A DNA stretch of 64,000 nucleotides. It comes from Apostichopus japonicus (lineage: Eukaryota; Echinodermata; Holothuroidea; Aspidochirotida; Stichopodidae). Below are positions 43,187 to 56,200 of this stretch, piece after piece. Position 1 is the stretch's first letter; each line of letters opens with the position of its first letter. The DNA is taken from contig NC_092572.1 of NCBI RefSeq assembly GCF_037975245.1, forward strand, positions 15,754,269-15,818,268. Reading direction: 5' to 3'. The notes under the pieces were generated by a model, which saw only the letters and a program-made list of their open reading frames with translations, was not told the origin of the DNA and searched no databases. The position numbers and the translations under genes are program-made.

Positions 43187-46100
43187 TGGCGTGGCTCACT
43201 GTACGAGCTGATGATCGAGACTCTCTTTTGCATCCGTGGTTCGAACCCCGGGTGATGACGTCTTTTGCCGATCTTTTACAGCAAGCGCCTACACGGGGAG
43301 CTGTAAGTATTAGTTAATCCACCTAATATCTCAGTCCATACAGTGGCGCGATGGCTCGGCGCACTGTACGAGCTGATGATCGAGACTCTCTTTTGCATCC
43401 GTGGTTCGAACCCCGGGTGATGACGTCTTTTGCCGATCTTTTACAGCAAGTGCCTACACGGGGAGCTGTAAGTATTAGTTAATCCACCTAATATCTCAGT
43501 CCATACAGTGGCGCGATGCCTCGGCGCACTGTACGAGCTGATGACCGAGACTCTTTTTTGCATCCGTGGTTCGAACCCCGGGTGATGACGTCTTTTGCCA
43601 ATCTTTTACAGCAAGTGCATACACGGGGAGCTGTAAGTATTAGTTAATCCACCTAATATCTCAGTCCATACAGTGGCGCGATGGCTCGGCGCACTGTACG
43701 AGCTGATGATCGAGACTCTCTTTTGCATCCGTGGTTCGAACCAACGGCGATGACGTCTTTTGCCGATCTTTTACAGCAAGTGCCTACACGGGGAGCTGTA
43801 AGTATTAGTTAATCCACCTAATATCTCAGTCCATACAGTGGCGCGATGGCTCGGCGCACTGTACGAGCTGATGATCGAGACTCTGTTTTGCATCCGTGGT
43901 TCGAACCCCGGGTGATGACGTCTTTTACAGCAAGTGCATACACGGGGAGCTGTAAGTATTAGTTAATCCACCTAATATCTCAGTCCATACAGTGGCGCGA
44001 TGGCTCGGCGCACTGTACGAGCTGATGATCGAGACTCTCTTTTGCATCCGTGGTTCGAACCCCGGGTGATGACGTCTTTTACAGCAAGTGCATACACGGG
44101 GAGCTGTAAGTATTAGTTAATCCACCTAATATCTCAGTCCATACAGTGGCGCGATGGCTCGGCGCACTGTACGAGCTAATGATCGAGACTCTCTTTTGCA
44201 TCCGTGGTTCGAACCCCGGGTGATGACGTCTTTTACAGCAAGTGCCTACACGGGGAGCTGTAAGTATTAGTTAATCCACCTAATATCTCAGTCCATACAG
44301 TGGCGCGATGGCTCGGCGCACTGTACGAGCTGATGACCGAGACTCTCTTTTGCATCCGTGGTTCGAACCCCGGCGATGACGTCTTTTGCCGATCTTTTAC
44401 AGCAAGTGCATACACGGGGAGCTGTAAGTATTAGTTAATCCACCTAATATCTCAGTCCATACAGTGGCGCGATGGCTCGGCGCACTGTACGAGCTGATGA
44501 CCGAGACTCTCTTTTGCATCCGTGGTTCGAACCCCGGCGATGACGTCTTTTGCCGATCTTTTACAGCAAGTGCATACACGGGGAGCTGTAAGTATTAGTT
44601 AATCCACCTAATATCTCAGTCCATACAGTGGCGCGATGGCTCGGCGCACTGTACGAGCTGATGATGATCGAGACTCTCTTTTGCATCCGTGGTTCGAACC
44701 CCGGGTGATGACGTCTTTTACAGCAAGTGCCTACACGGGGAGGTGTAAGTATAAGTTAATCCACCTAATATCTCAGTCCATACAGTGGCGCGATGGCTCG
44801 GCGCACTGTACGAGCTGATGATCGAGACTCTCTTTTGCATCCGTGGTTCGAACCCCGGGTGATGACGTCTTTTACAGCAAGTGCCTACACGGGGAGCTGT
44901 AAGTATTAGTTAATCCACCTAATATCTCATTCCATACAGTGGCGCGATGGCTCGGCGCACTGTACGAGCTGATGATCGAGACTCTCTTTTGCATCCGTGG
45001 TTCGAACCCCGGGTGATGACGTCTTTTGCCGATCTTTTACAGCAAGTGCCTACACGGGGAGCTGTAAGTATTAGTTAATCCACCTAATATCTCAGTCCAT
45101 ACAGTGGCGCGATGGCTCGGCGCACTGTACGAACTGATGATGATCGAGACTCTCTTTTGCATCCGTGGTTCGAACCCCCGGCGATGACGTCTTTTGCCGA
45201 TCTTTTACAGCAAGTGCCTACACGGGGAGCTGTAAGTATTAGTTAATCCACCTAATATCTCAGTCCATACAGTGGCGCGATGGCTCGGCGCACTGTACGA
45301 GCTGATGACCGAGACTCTCTTTTGCATCCGTGGTTCGAACCCCGGCGATGACGTCTTTTGCCGATCTTTTACAGCAAGTGCATACACGGGGAGCTGTAAG
45401 TATTAGTTAATCCACCTAATATCTCAGTCCATACAGTGGCGCGATGGCTCGGCGCACTGTACGAGCTGATGATGATCGAGACTCTCTTTTGCATCCGTGG
45501 TTCGAACCCCGGGTGATGACGTCTTTTGCCGATCTTTTACAGCAAGTGCCTACACGGGGAGCTGTAAGTATTAGTTAATCCACCTAATATCTCAGTCCAT
45601 ACAGTGGCGCGATGGCTCGGCGCACTGTACGAGCTGATGATCGAGACTCTCTTTTGCATCCGTGGTTCGAACCCCGGGTGATGACGTTTTTTACAGCAAG
45701 TGCCTACACGGGGAGGTGTAAGTATAAGTTAATCCACCTAATATCTCAGTCCATACAGTGGCGCGATGGCTCGGCGCACTGTACGAGCTGATGATCGAGA
45801 CTCTCTTTTGCATCCGTGGTTCGAACCCCGGGTGATGACGTCTTTTACAGCAAGTGCCTACACGGGGAGCTGTAAGTATAAGTTAATCCACCTAATATCT
45901 CAGTCCATACAGTGGCGCGATGGCTCGGCGCACTGTACGAGCTGATGATCGAGACTCTCTTTTGCATCCGTGGTTCGAACCCCGGGTGATGACGTCTTTT
46001 ACAGCAAGTGCCTACACGGGGAGCTGTAAGTATTAGTTAATCCACCTAATATCTCAGTCCATACAGTGGCGCGATGGCTCGGCGCACCGAACGAGCTGAT

Positions 46101-49100
46101 GACCGAGACTCTCTTTTGCATCCGTGGTTCGAACCCCGGGTGATGACGTCTTTTACAGCAAGTGCCTACACGGGGAGCTGTAAGTATTAGTTAATCCACC
46201 TAATATCTCAGTCCATACAGTGGCGCGATGGCTCGGCGCACTGTACGAGCTGATGATCGAGACTCTCTTTTGCATCCGTGGTTCGAACCCCGGGTGATGA
46301 CGTCTTTTGCCGATCTTTTACAGCAAGTGCCTACACGGGGAGCTGTAAGTATTAGTTAATCCACCTAATATCTCAGTCCATACAGTGGCGCGATGGCTCG
46401 GCGCACTGTACGAGCTGATGATCGAGACTCTCTTTTGCATCCGTGGTTCGAACCCCGGGTGATGACGTCTTTTGCCGATCTTTTACAGCAAGTGCCTACA
46501 CGGGTAGCTGTATGTATTAGTTAATCCACCTAATATCTCAGTCCATACAGTGGCGCGATGGCTCGGCGCACTGTACGAGCTGATGATCGAGACTCTCTTT
46601 TGCATCCGTGGTTCGAACCCCGGGTGATGACGTCTTTTGCCGATCTTTTACAGCAAGTGCCTACACGGGGAGCTGTAAGTATTAGTTAATCCACCTAATA
46701 TCTCAGTCCATACAGTGGCGCGATGGCTCGGCGCACTGAACGAGCTGATGATCGAGACTCTCTTTTGCATCCGTGGTTCGAACCCCGGGTGATGACGTCT
46801 TTTGCCGATCTTTTACAGCAAGTGCCTACACGGGGAGCTGTAAGTATTAGTTAATCCACCTAATATCTCAGTCCATACAGTGGCGCGATGGCTCGGCGCA
46901 CTGTACGAGCTGATGATCGAGACTCTCTTTTGCATCCGTGGTTCGAACCCCGGGTGATGACGTCTTTTGCCGATCTTTTACAGCAAGTGCCTACACGGGG
47001 AGCTGTAAGTATTAGTTAATCCACCTAATATCTCAGGCCATACAGTGGCGCGATGGCTCGGCGCACTGTACGAGCTGATGATCGAGACTCTCTTTTGCAT
47101 CCGTGGTTCGAACCCCGGGTGATGACGTCTTTTGCCGATCTTTTACAGCAAGTGCCTACACGGGGAGCTGTAAGTATTAGTTAATCCACCTAATATCTCA
47201 GTCCATACAGTGGCGCGATGGCTCGGCGCACTGTACGAGCTGATGATCGAGACTCTCTTTTGCATCCGTGGTTCGAACCCCGGGTGATGACGTCTTTTGC
47301 CGATCTTTTACAGCAAGTGCCTACACGGGGAGCTGTAAGTATTAGTTAATCCACCTAATATCTCAGTCCATACAGTGGCGCGATGGCTCGGCGCACTGTA
47401 CGAGCTGATGATCGAGACTCTCTTTTGCATCCGTGGTTCGAACCCCGGGTGATGACGTCTTTTACAGCAAGTGCCTACACGGGGAGCTGTAAGTATTAGT
47501 TAATCCACCTAATATCTCAGTCCATACAGTGGCGCGATGGCTCGGCGCACTGTACGAGCTGATGATCGAGACTCTCTTTTGCATCCGTGGTTCGAACCCC
47601 GGGTGATGACGTCTTTTGCCGATCTTTTACAGCAAGTGCCTACACGGGGAGCTGTAAGTATTAGTTAATCCACCTAATATCTCAGTCCATACAGTGGCGC
47701 GATGGCTCGGCGCACTGTACGAGCTGATGATCGAGACTCTCTTTTGCATCCGTGGTTCGAACCCCGGGTGATGACGTCTTTTGCCGATCTTTTACAGCAA
47801 GTGCCTACACGGGGAGCTGTAAGTATTAGTTAATCCACCTAATATCTCAGTCCATACAGTGGCGCGATGGCTCGGCGCACTGTACGAGCTGATGATCGAG
47901 ACTCTCTTTTGCACCCGTGGTTCGAACCCCGGGTGATGACGTCTTTTACAGCAAGTGCCTACACGGGGAGCTGTAAGTATTAGTTAATCCACCTAATATC
48001 TCAGTCCATACAGTGGCGCGATGGCTCGGCGCACTGTACGAGCTGATGATCGAGACTCTCTTTTGCACCCGTGGTTCGAAGCCCGGGTGATGACGTCTTT
48101 TACAGCAAGTGCCTACAAGGGGAGCTGTAAGTATTAGTTAATCCACCTAATATCTCAGTCCATACAGTGGCGCGATGGCTCGGCGCACTGTACGAGCTGA
48201 TGATCGAGACTCTCTTTTGCATCCGTGGTTCGAACCCCGGGTGATGACGTCTTTTACAGCAAGTGCCTACAAGGGGAGCTGTAAGTATTAGTTAATCCAC
48301 CTAATATCTCAGTCCATACAGTGGCGCGATGGCTCGGCGCACTGTACGAGCTGATGATCGAGACTCTCTTTTGCATCCGTGGTTCGAACCCCGGGTGATG
48401 ACGTCTTTTACAGCAAGTGCCTACAAGGGGAGCTGTAAGTATTAGTTAATCCACCTAATATCTCAGTCCATACAGTGGCGCGATGGCTCGGCGCACTGTA
48501 CGAGCTGATGATCGAGACTCTCTTTTGCATCCGTGGTTCGAAGCCCGGGTGATGACGTCTTTTACAGCAAGTGCCTACAAGGGGAGCTGTAAGTATTAGT
48601 TAATCCACCTAATATCTCAGTCCATACAGTGGCGCGATGGCTCGGCGCACTGTACGAGCTGATGATCGAGACTCTCTTTTGCATCCGTGGTTCGAAGCCC
48701 GGGTGATGACGTCTTTTACAGCAAGTGCCTACAAGGGGAGCTGTAAGTATTAGTTAATCCACCTAATATCTCAGTCCATACAGTGGCGCGATGGCTCGGC
48801 GTACTGTACGAGCTGATGATCGAGACTCTCTTTTGCATCCGTGGTTCGAAGCCCGGGTGATGACGTCTTTTACAGCAAGTGCCTACAAGGGGAGCTGTAA
48901 GTATTAGTTAATCCACCTAATATCTCAGTCCATACAGTGGCGCGATGGCTCGGCGCACTGTACGAGCTGATGATCGAGACTCTCTTTTGCATCCGTGGTT
49001 CGAAGCCCGGGTGATGACGTCTTTTACAGCAAGTGCCTACAAGGGGAGCTGTAAGTATTAGTTAATCCACCTAATATCTCAGTCCATACAGTGGCGCGAT

Positions 49101-52100
49101 GGCTCGGCGCACTGTACGAGCTGATGATCGAGACTCTCTTTTGCATCCGTGGTTCGAACCCCGGGTGATGACGTCTTTTACAGCAAGTGCCTACAAGGGG
49201 AGCTGTAAGTATTAGTTAATCCACCTAATATCTCAGTCCATACAGTGGCGCGATGGCTCGGCGCACTGTACGAGCTGATGATCGAGACTCTCTTTTGCAT
49301 CCGTGGTTCGAACCCCGGGTGATGACGTCTTTTACAGCAAGTGCCTACAAGGGGAGCTGTAAGTATTAGTTAATCCACCTAATATCTCAGTCCATACAGT
49401 GGCGCGATGGCTCGGCGCACTGTACGAGCTGATGATCGAGACTCTCTTTTGCATCCGTGGTTCGAACCCCGGGTGATGACGTCTTTTACAGCAAGTGCCT
49501 ACAAGGGGAGCTGTAAGTATTAGTTAATCCACCTAATATCTCAGTCCATACAGTGGCGCGATGGCTCGGCGCACTGTACGAGCTGATGATCGAGACTCTC
49601 TTTTGCATCCGTGGTTCGAACCCCGGGTGATGACGTCTTTTACAGCAAGTGCCTACAAGGGGAGCTGTAAGTATTAGTTAATCCACCTAATATCTCAGTC
49701 CATACAGTGGCGCGATGGCTCGGCGCACTGTACGAGCTGATGATCGAGACTCTCTTTTGCATCCGTGGTTCGAACCCCGGGTGATGACGTCTTTTACAGC
49801 AAGTGCCTAAAGGGGAGCTGTAAGTATTAGTTAATCCACCTAATATCTCAGTCCATACAGTGGCGCGATGGCTCGGCGCACTGTACGAGCTGATGATCGA
49901 GACTCTCTTTTGCATCCGTGGTTCGAAGCCCGGGTGATGACGTCTTTTACAGCAAGTGCCTACAAGGGGAGCTGTAAGTATTAGTTAATCCACCTAATAT
50001 CTCAGTCCATACAGTGGCGCGATGGCTCGGCGCACTGTACGAGCTGATGATCGAGACTCTCTTTTGCATCCGTGGTTCGAAGCCCGGGTGATGACGTCTT
50101 TTACAGCAAGTGCCTACAAGGGGAGCTGTAAGTATTAGTTAATCCACCTAATATCTCAGTCCATACAGTGGCGCGATGGCTCGGCGCACTGTACGAGCTG
50201 ATGATCGAGACTCTCTTTTGCATCCGTGGTTCGAAGCCCGGGTGATGACGTCTTTTACAGCAAGTGCCTACAAGGGGAGCTGTAAGTATTAGTTAATCCA
50301 CCTAATATCTCAGTCCATACAGTGGCGCGATGGCTCGGCGCACTGTACGAGCTGATGATCGAGACTCTCTTTTGCATCCGTGGTTCGAAGCCCGGGTGAT
50401 GACGTCTTTTACAGCAAGTGCTTACAAGGGGAGCTGTAAGTATTAGTTAATCCACCTAATATCTCAGTCCATACAGTGGCGCGATGGCTCGGCGCACTGT
50501 ACGAGCTGATGATCGAGACTCTCTTTTGCATCCGTGGTTCGAAGCCCGGGTGATGACGTCTTTTACAGCAAGTGCCTACACGGGGAGCTGTAAGTATTAG
50601 TTAATCCACCTAATATCTCAGTCCATACAGTGGCGCGATGGCTCGGCGCACTGTACGAGCTGATGATCGAGACTCTCTTTTGCACCCGTGGTTCGAAGCC
50701 CGGGTGATGACGTCTTTTACAGCAAGTGCCTACAAGGGGAGCTGTAAGTATTAGTTAATCCACCTAATATCTCAGTCCATACAGTGGCGCGATGGCTCGG
50801 CGCACTGTACGAGCTGATGATCGAGACTCTCTTTTGCATCCGTGGTTCGAAGCCCGGGTGATGACGTCTTTTACAGCAAGTGCTTACAAGGGGAGCTGTA
50901 AGTATTAGTTAATCCACCTAATATCTCAGTCCATACAGTGGCGCGATGGCTCGGCGCACTGTACGAGCTGATGATCGAGACTCTCTTTTGCATCCGTGGT
51001 TCGAAGCCCGGGTGATGACGTCTTTTACAGCAAGTGCCTACAAGGGGAGCTGTAAGTATTAGTTAATCCACCTAATATCTCAGTCCATACAGTGGCGCGA
51101 TGGCTCGGCGCACTGTACGAGCTGATGATCGAGACTCTCTTTTGCATCCCTGGTTCGAACCCCGGGTGATGACGTCTTTTACAGCAAGTGCCTACAAGGG
51201 GAGCTGTAAGTATTAGTTAATCCACCTAATATCTCAGTCCATACAGTGGCGCGATGGCTCGGCGCACTGTACGAGCTGATGATCGAGACTCTCTTTTGCA
51301 TCCGTGGTTCGAAGCCCGGGTGATGACGTCTTTTACAGCAAGTGCCTACAAGGGGAGCTGTAAGTATTAGTTAATCCACCTAATATCTCAGTCCATACAG
51401 TGGCGCGATGGCTCGGCGCACTGTACGAGCTGATGATCGAGACTCTCTTTTGCATCCGTGGTTCGAACCCCGGGTGATGACGTCTTTTACAGCAAGTGCC
51501 TACAAGGGGAGCTGTAAGTATTAGTTAATCCACCTAATATCTCAGTCCATACAGTGGCGCGATGGCTCGGCGCACTGTACGAGCTGATGATCGAGACTCT
51601 CTTTTGCATCCGTGGTTCGAACCCCGGGTGATGACGTCTTTTACAGCAAGTGCCTACAAGGGGAGCTGTAAGTATTAGTTAATCCACCTAATATCTCAGT
51701 CCATACAGTGGCGCGATGGCTCGGCGCACTGTACGAGCTGATGATCGAGACTCTCTTTTGCATCCGTGGTTCGAACCCCGGGTGATGACGTCTTTTACAG
51801 CAAGTGCCTACAAGGGGAGCTGTAAGTATTAGTTAATCCACCTAATATCTCAGTCCATACAGTGGCGCGATGGCTCGGCGCACTGTACGAGCTGATGATC
51901 GAGACTCTCTTTTGCATCCGTGGTTCGAAGCCCGGGTGATGACGTCTTTTACAGCAAGTGCCTACAAGGGGAGCTGTAAGTATTAGTTAATCCACCTAAT
52001 ATCTCAGTCCATACAGTGGCGCGATGGCTCGGCGCACTGTACGAGCTGATGATCGAGACTCTCTTTTGCATCCGTGGTTCGAACCCCGGGTGATGACGTC

Positions 52101-52794
52101 TTTTACAGCAAGTGCCTACAAGGGGAGCTGTAAGTATTAGTTAATCCACCTAATATCTCAGTCCATACAGTGGCGCGATGGCTCGGCGCACTGTACGAGC
52201 TGATGATCGAGACTCTCTTTTGCATCCGTGGTTCGAACCCCGGGTGATGACGTCTTTTACAGCAAGTGCCTACAAGGGGAGCTGTAAGTATTAGTTAATC
52301 CACCTAATATCTCAGTCCATACAGTGGCGCGATGGCTCGGCGCACTGTACGAGCTGATGATCGAGACTCTCTTTTGCATCCGTGGTTCGAACCCCGGGTG
52401 ATGACGTCTTTTACAGCAAGTGCCTACAAGGGGAGCTGTAAGTATTAGTTAATCCACCTAATATCTCAGTCCATACAGTGGCGCGATGGCTCGGCGCACT
52501 GTACGAGCTGATGATCGAGACTCTCTTTTGCATCCGTGGTTCGAACCCCGGGTGATGACGTCTTTTACAGCAAGTGCCTACAAGGGGAGCTGTAAGTATT
52601 AGTTAATCCACCTAATATCTCAGTCCATACAGTGGCGCGATGGCTCGGCGCACTGTACGAGCTGATGATCGAGACTCTCTTTTGCATCCGTGGTTCGAAC
52701 CGCGGGTGATGACGTCTTTTACAGCAAGTGCCTACACGGGGAGCTGTAAGTGTTAGTTAATCCGCCTAATATCCCAGTCCATACAGTGGCGCGA
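43187..52794. repeat. tRNA-like satellite array 1
   Basis: About 60 tandem monomers of 165 bp (with GCCGATCTTTT) or 154 bp (without it), plus small variants. Each contains GTGGCGCGATGGCTCGGCGC, a B-box GGTTCGAACCC (some GGTTCGAAGCC) and a T4 run. Subtypes are regional: mixed lengths with CCTACACGGGG at 43.2-48 kb, then mostly 154-bp monomers with CCTACAAGGGG and frequent GAAGCCCGGG at 48-52.7 kb. The last monomer already has the CCGCCTAATATCCCAG variant of array 2. No reading frame survives all monomers. Strand of transcription, if any, is plus by box orientation. Confidence 0.97.
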
Positions 52795-52948
52795 GAAAAA
52801 CTCTATATGTTATATCACAGTCAACGATTGTCACATGTAATTTATTATTGTAAATACTATTTATTTTTTGTAAAAGGACATTTCTTGTAAATACATTTAA
52901 GCATAGGTGAGCCAGTGGGCTCATCTCCCAATAACAGAGAGAAAAATT
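52795..52948 (+). mobile_element. Tx1-like LINE 3' fragment inside the satellite
   Basis: The 154-bp tail shares GGTGAGCCAGTGGGCTCATC and CCCAATAA with the element ending at 43186, and has TTGTAAATA-type sequence before it. It begins directly after monomer position GTGGCGCGA and ends in GAGAGAAAAA. It is a severely 5'-truncated copy. Confidence 0.8.
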
Positions 52949-53246
52949 ATTTCTCACTATTGATGGATTTATTCTTGTGTGTGTTTGCGATTAAGATCAT
53001 TATAAAGATTGTTAGGATTGCTTATTAACATTATAAATTTCAAGTAAAGCCAATTCGATTATTTCATCATTGTAGATGCTACTGTTAACATTTCTTTTTC
53101 TATTCTTAAGATTTTCTTTCTTTTTTTCTTTTTGGGGAGTCTCCTACTTTGTTAAGCCTTACAGGCTTTTAGGAGACTTCCCGTCACACTGTAAATTGTG
53201 ATGAAACAAATAAATATACAAATACAAATACAAATACAAAAAAAAA
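52949..53246 (+). mobile_element. CR1-group LINE 3' end inside the satellite (copy D)
   Basis: About 300 bp with the family stem-loop at 53135-53182 and a tail ATACAAATACAAATAC followed by A9, then the satellite resumes at TGGCTCGGCG (53247). Its 5' side fuses to the Tx1-like fragment. It is either a later insertion at the Tx1 tail or a chimeric cDNA. Confidence 0.78.
53135..53182 (+). other. 3' UTR stem-loop of LINE copy D
   Basis: GGGAGTCTCCTA pairs with TAGGAGACTTCCC (one bulge) around AAGCC/GGCTT. The T-A to C-G change at one stem position is compensated. The second hairpin, GTCAC with GTGAT, follows. Confidence 0.75.
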
Positions 53247-56200
53247 TGGCTCGGCGCACTGTACGAGCTGATGATCGAGACTCTCTTTTGCAACCGTGGT
53301 TCGAACCCCGGGTGATGACGTCTTTTACAGCAAGTGCCTACACGGGGAGCTGTAAGTATTAGTTAATCCGCCTAATATCCCAGTCCATACAGTGGCGCGA
53401 TGGCTCGGCGCACTGTACGAGCTGATGATCGAGACTCTCTTTTGCATCCGTGGTTCGAACCCCGGGTGATGACGTCTTTAACAGCAAGTGCCTACACGGG
53501 GAGCTGTAAGTATTAGTTAATCCGCCTAATATCCCAGTCCATACAGTGGCGCGATGGCTCGGCGCACTGTACGAGCTGATGATCGAGACTCTCTTTTGCA
53601 TCCGTGGTTCGAACCCCGGGTGATGACGTCTTTTACAGCAAGTGCCTACACGGGGAGCTGTAAGTATTAGTTAATCCGCCTAAGATCCCAGTCCATACAG
53701 TGGCGCGATGGCTCGGCGCACTGTACGAGCTGATGATCGAGACTCTCTTTTGCATCCGTGGTTCGAACCCCGGGTGATGACGTCTTTTACAGCAAGTGCC
53801 TACACGGGGAGCTGTAAGTATTAGTTAATCCGCCTAAGATCCCAGACCATACAGTGGCGCGATGGCTCGGCGCACTGTACGAGCTGATGATCGAGACTCT
53901 CTTTTGCATCCGTGGTTCGAACCCCGGGTGATGACGTCTTTTACAGCAAGTGCCTACAAGGGGAGCTGTAAGTATTAGTTAATCCGCCTAATATCCCAGT
54001 CCATACAGTGGCGCGATGGCTCGGCGCACTGTACGAGCTGATGATCGAGACTCTCTTTTGCATCCGTGGTTCGAACCCCGGGTGATGACGTCTTTTACAG
54101 CAAGTGCCTACACGGGGAGCTGTAAGTATTAGTTAATCCGCCTAATATCCCAGTCCATACAGTGGCGCGATGGCTCGGCGCACTGTACGAGCTGATGATC
54201 GAGACTCTCTTTTGCATCCGTGGTTCGAACCCCGGGTGATGACGTCTTTTACAGCAAGTGCCTACACGGGGAGCTGTAAGTATTAGTTAATCCGCCTAAT
54301 ATCCCAGTCCATACAGTGGCGCGATGGCTCGGCGCACTGTGCGAGCTGATGATCGAGACTCTCTTTTGCATCCGTGGTTCGAACCCCGGGTGATGACGTC
54401 TTTTACAGCAAGTGCCTACACGGGGAGCTGTAAGTATTAGTTAATCCACCTAATATCCCAGTCCATACAGTGGCGCGAAGGCTCGGCGCACTGTACGAGC
54501 TGATGATCGAGACTCTCTTTTGCATCCGTGGTTCGAACCCCGGGTGATGACGTCTTTTACAGCAAGTGCCTACACGGGGAGCTGTAAGTATTAGTTAATC
54601 CGCCTAATATCCCAGTCCATACAGTGGCGCGATGGCTCGGCGCACTGTACGAGCTGATGATCGAGACTCTCTTTTGCATCCGTGGTTCGAACCCCGGGTG
54701 ATGACGTCTTTTACAGCAAGTGCCTACACGGGGAGCTGTAAGTATTAGTTAATCCACCTAATATCCCAGTCCATACAGTGGCGCGATGGCTCGGCGCACT
54801 GTACGAGCTGATGATCGAGACTCTCTTTTGCATCCGTGGTTCGAACCCCGGGTGATGACGTCTTTTACAGCAAGTGCCTACACGGGGAGCTGTAAGTATT
54901 AGTTAATCCACCTAATATCCCAGTCCATACAGTGGCGCGATGGCTCGGCGCACTGTACGAGCTGATGATCGAGACTCTCTTTTGCATCCGTGGTTCGAAC
55001 CCCGGGTGATGACGTCTTTTACAGCAAGTGCCTACACGGGGAGCTGTAAGTATTAGTTAATCCGCCTAATATCCCAGTCCATACAGTGGCGCGATGGCTC
55101 GGCGCACTGTACGAGCTGATGATCGAGACTCTCTTTTGCATCCGTGGTTCGAACCCCGGGTGATGACGTCTTTTACAGCAAGTGCCTACACGGGGAGCTG
55201 TAAGTATTAGTTAATCCGCCTAATATCCCAGTCCATACAGTGGCGCGATGGCTCGGCGCACTGTACGAGCTGATGATCGAGACTCTCTTTTGCATCCGTG
55301 GTTCGAACCCCGGGTGATGACGTCTTTTACAGCAAGTGCCTACACGGGGAGCTGTAAGTATTAGTTAATCCGCCTAATATCCCAGTCCATACAGTGGCGC
55401 GATGGCTCGGCGCACTGTACGAGCTGATGATCGAGACTCTCTTTTGCATCCCTGGTTCGAACCCCGGGTGATGACGTCTTTTACAGCAAGTGCCTGCACG
55501 GGGAGCTGTAAGTATTAGTTAATCCGCCTAATATCCCAGTCCATACAGTGGCGCGATGGCTCGGCGCACTGTACGAGCTGATGATCGAGACTCTCTTTTG
55601 CATCCGTGGTTCGAACCCCGGGTGATGACGTCTTTTACAGCAAGTGCCTACACGGGGAGCTGTAAGTATTAGTTAATCCGCCTAATATCCCAGTCCATAC
55701 AGTGGCGCGATGGCTCGGCGCACTGTACGAGCTGATGATCGAGACTCTCTTTTGCATCCGTGGTTCGAACCCCGGGTGATGACGTCTTTTGCCGATCTTT
55801 TACAGCAAGTGCCTACACGGGGAGCTGTATGTATTAGTTAATCCACCTAATATCTCAGTCCATACAGTGGCGCGATGGCTCGGCGCACTGTACGAGCTGA
55901 TGATCGAGACTCTCTTTTGCATCCGTGATTCGAACCCCGGGTGATGACGTCTTTTGCCGATCTTTTACAGCAAGTGCCTACACGGGGAGCTGTAAGTATT
56001 AGTTAATCCACCTAATATCTCAGTCCATACAGTGGCGCGATGGCTCGGCGCACTGAACGAGCTGATGATCGAGACTCTCTTTTGCATCCGTGGTTCGAAC
56101 CCCGGGTGATGACGTCTTTTACAGCAAGTGCCTACACGGGGAGCTGTAAGTATTAGTTAATCCACCTAATATCCCAGTCCACACAGTGGCGCGATGGCTC

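Noticed and set aside
44233-53601. Repeated minus-strand frames of 60-91 codons (MQKRVSIISSYSAPSHRATV type) in the satellite
   Set aside because: They are one monomer read through. 154-bp monomers shift frame each unit, and the 165-bp units carry stops in all frames. There is no sign of protein constraint.
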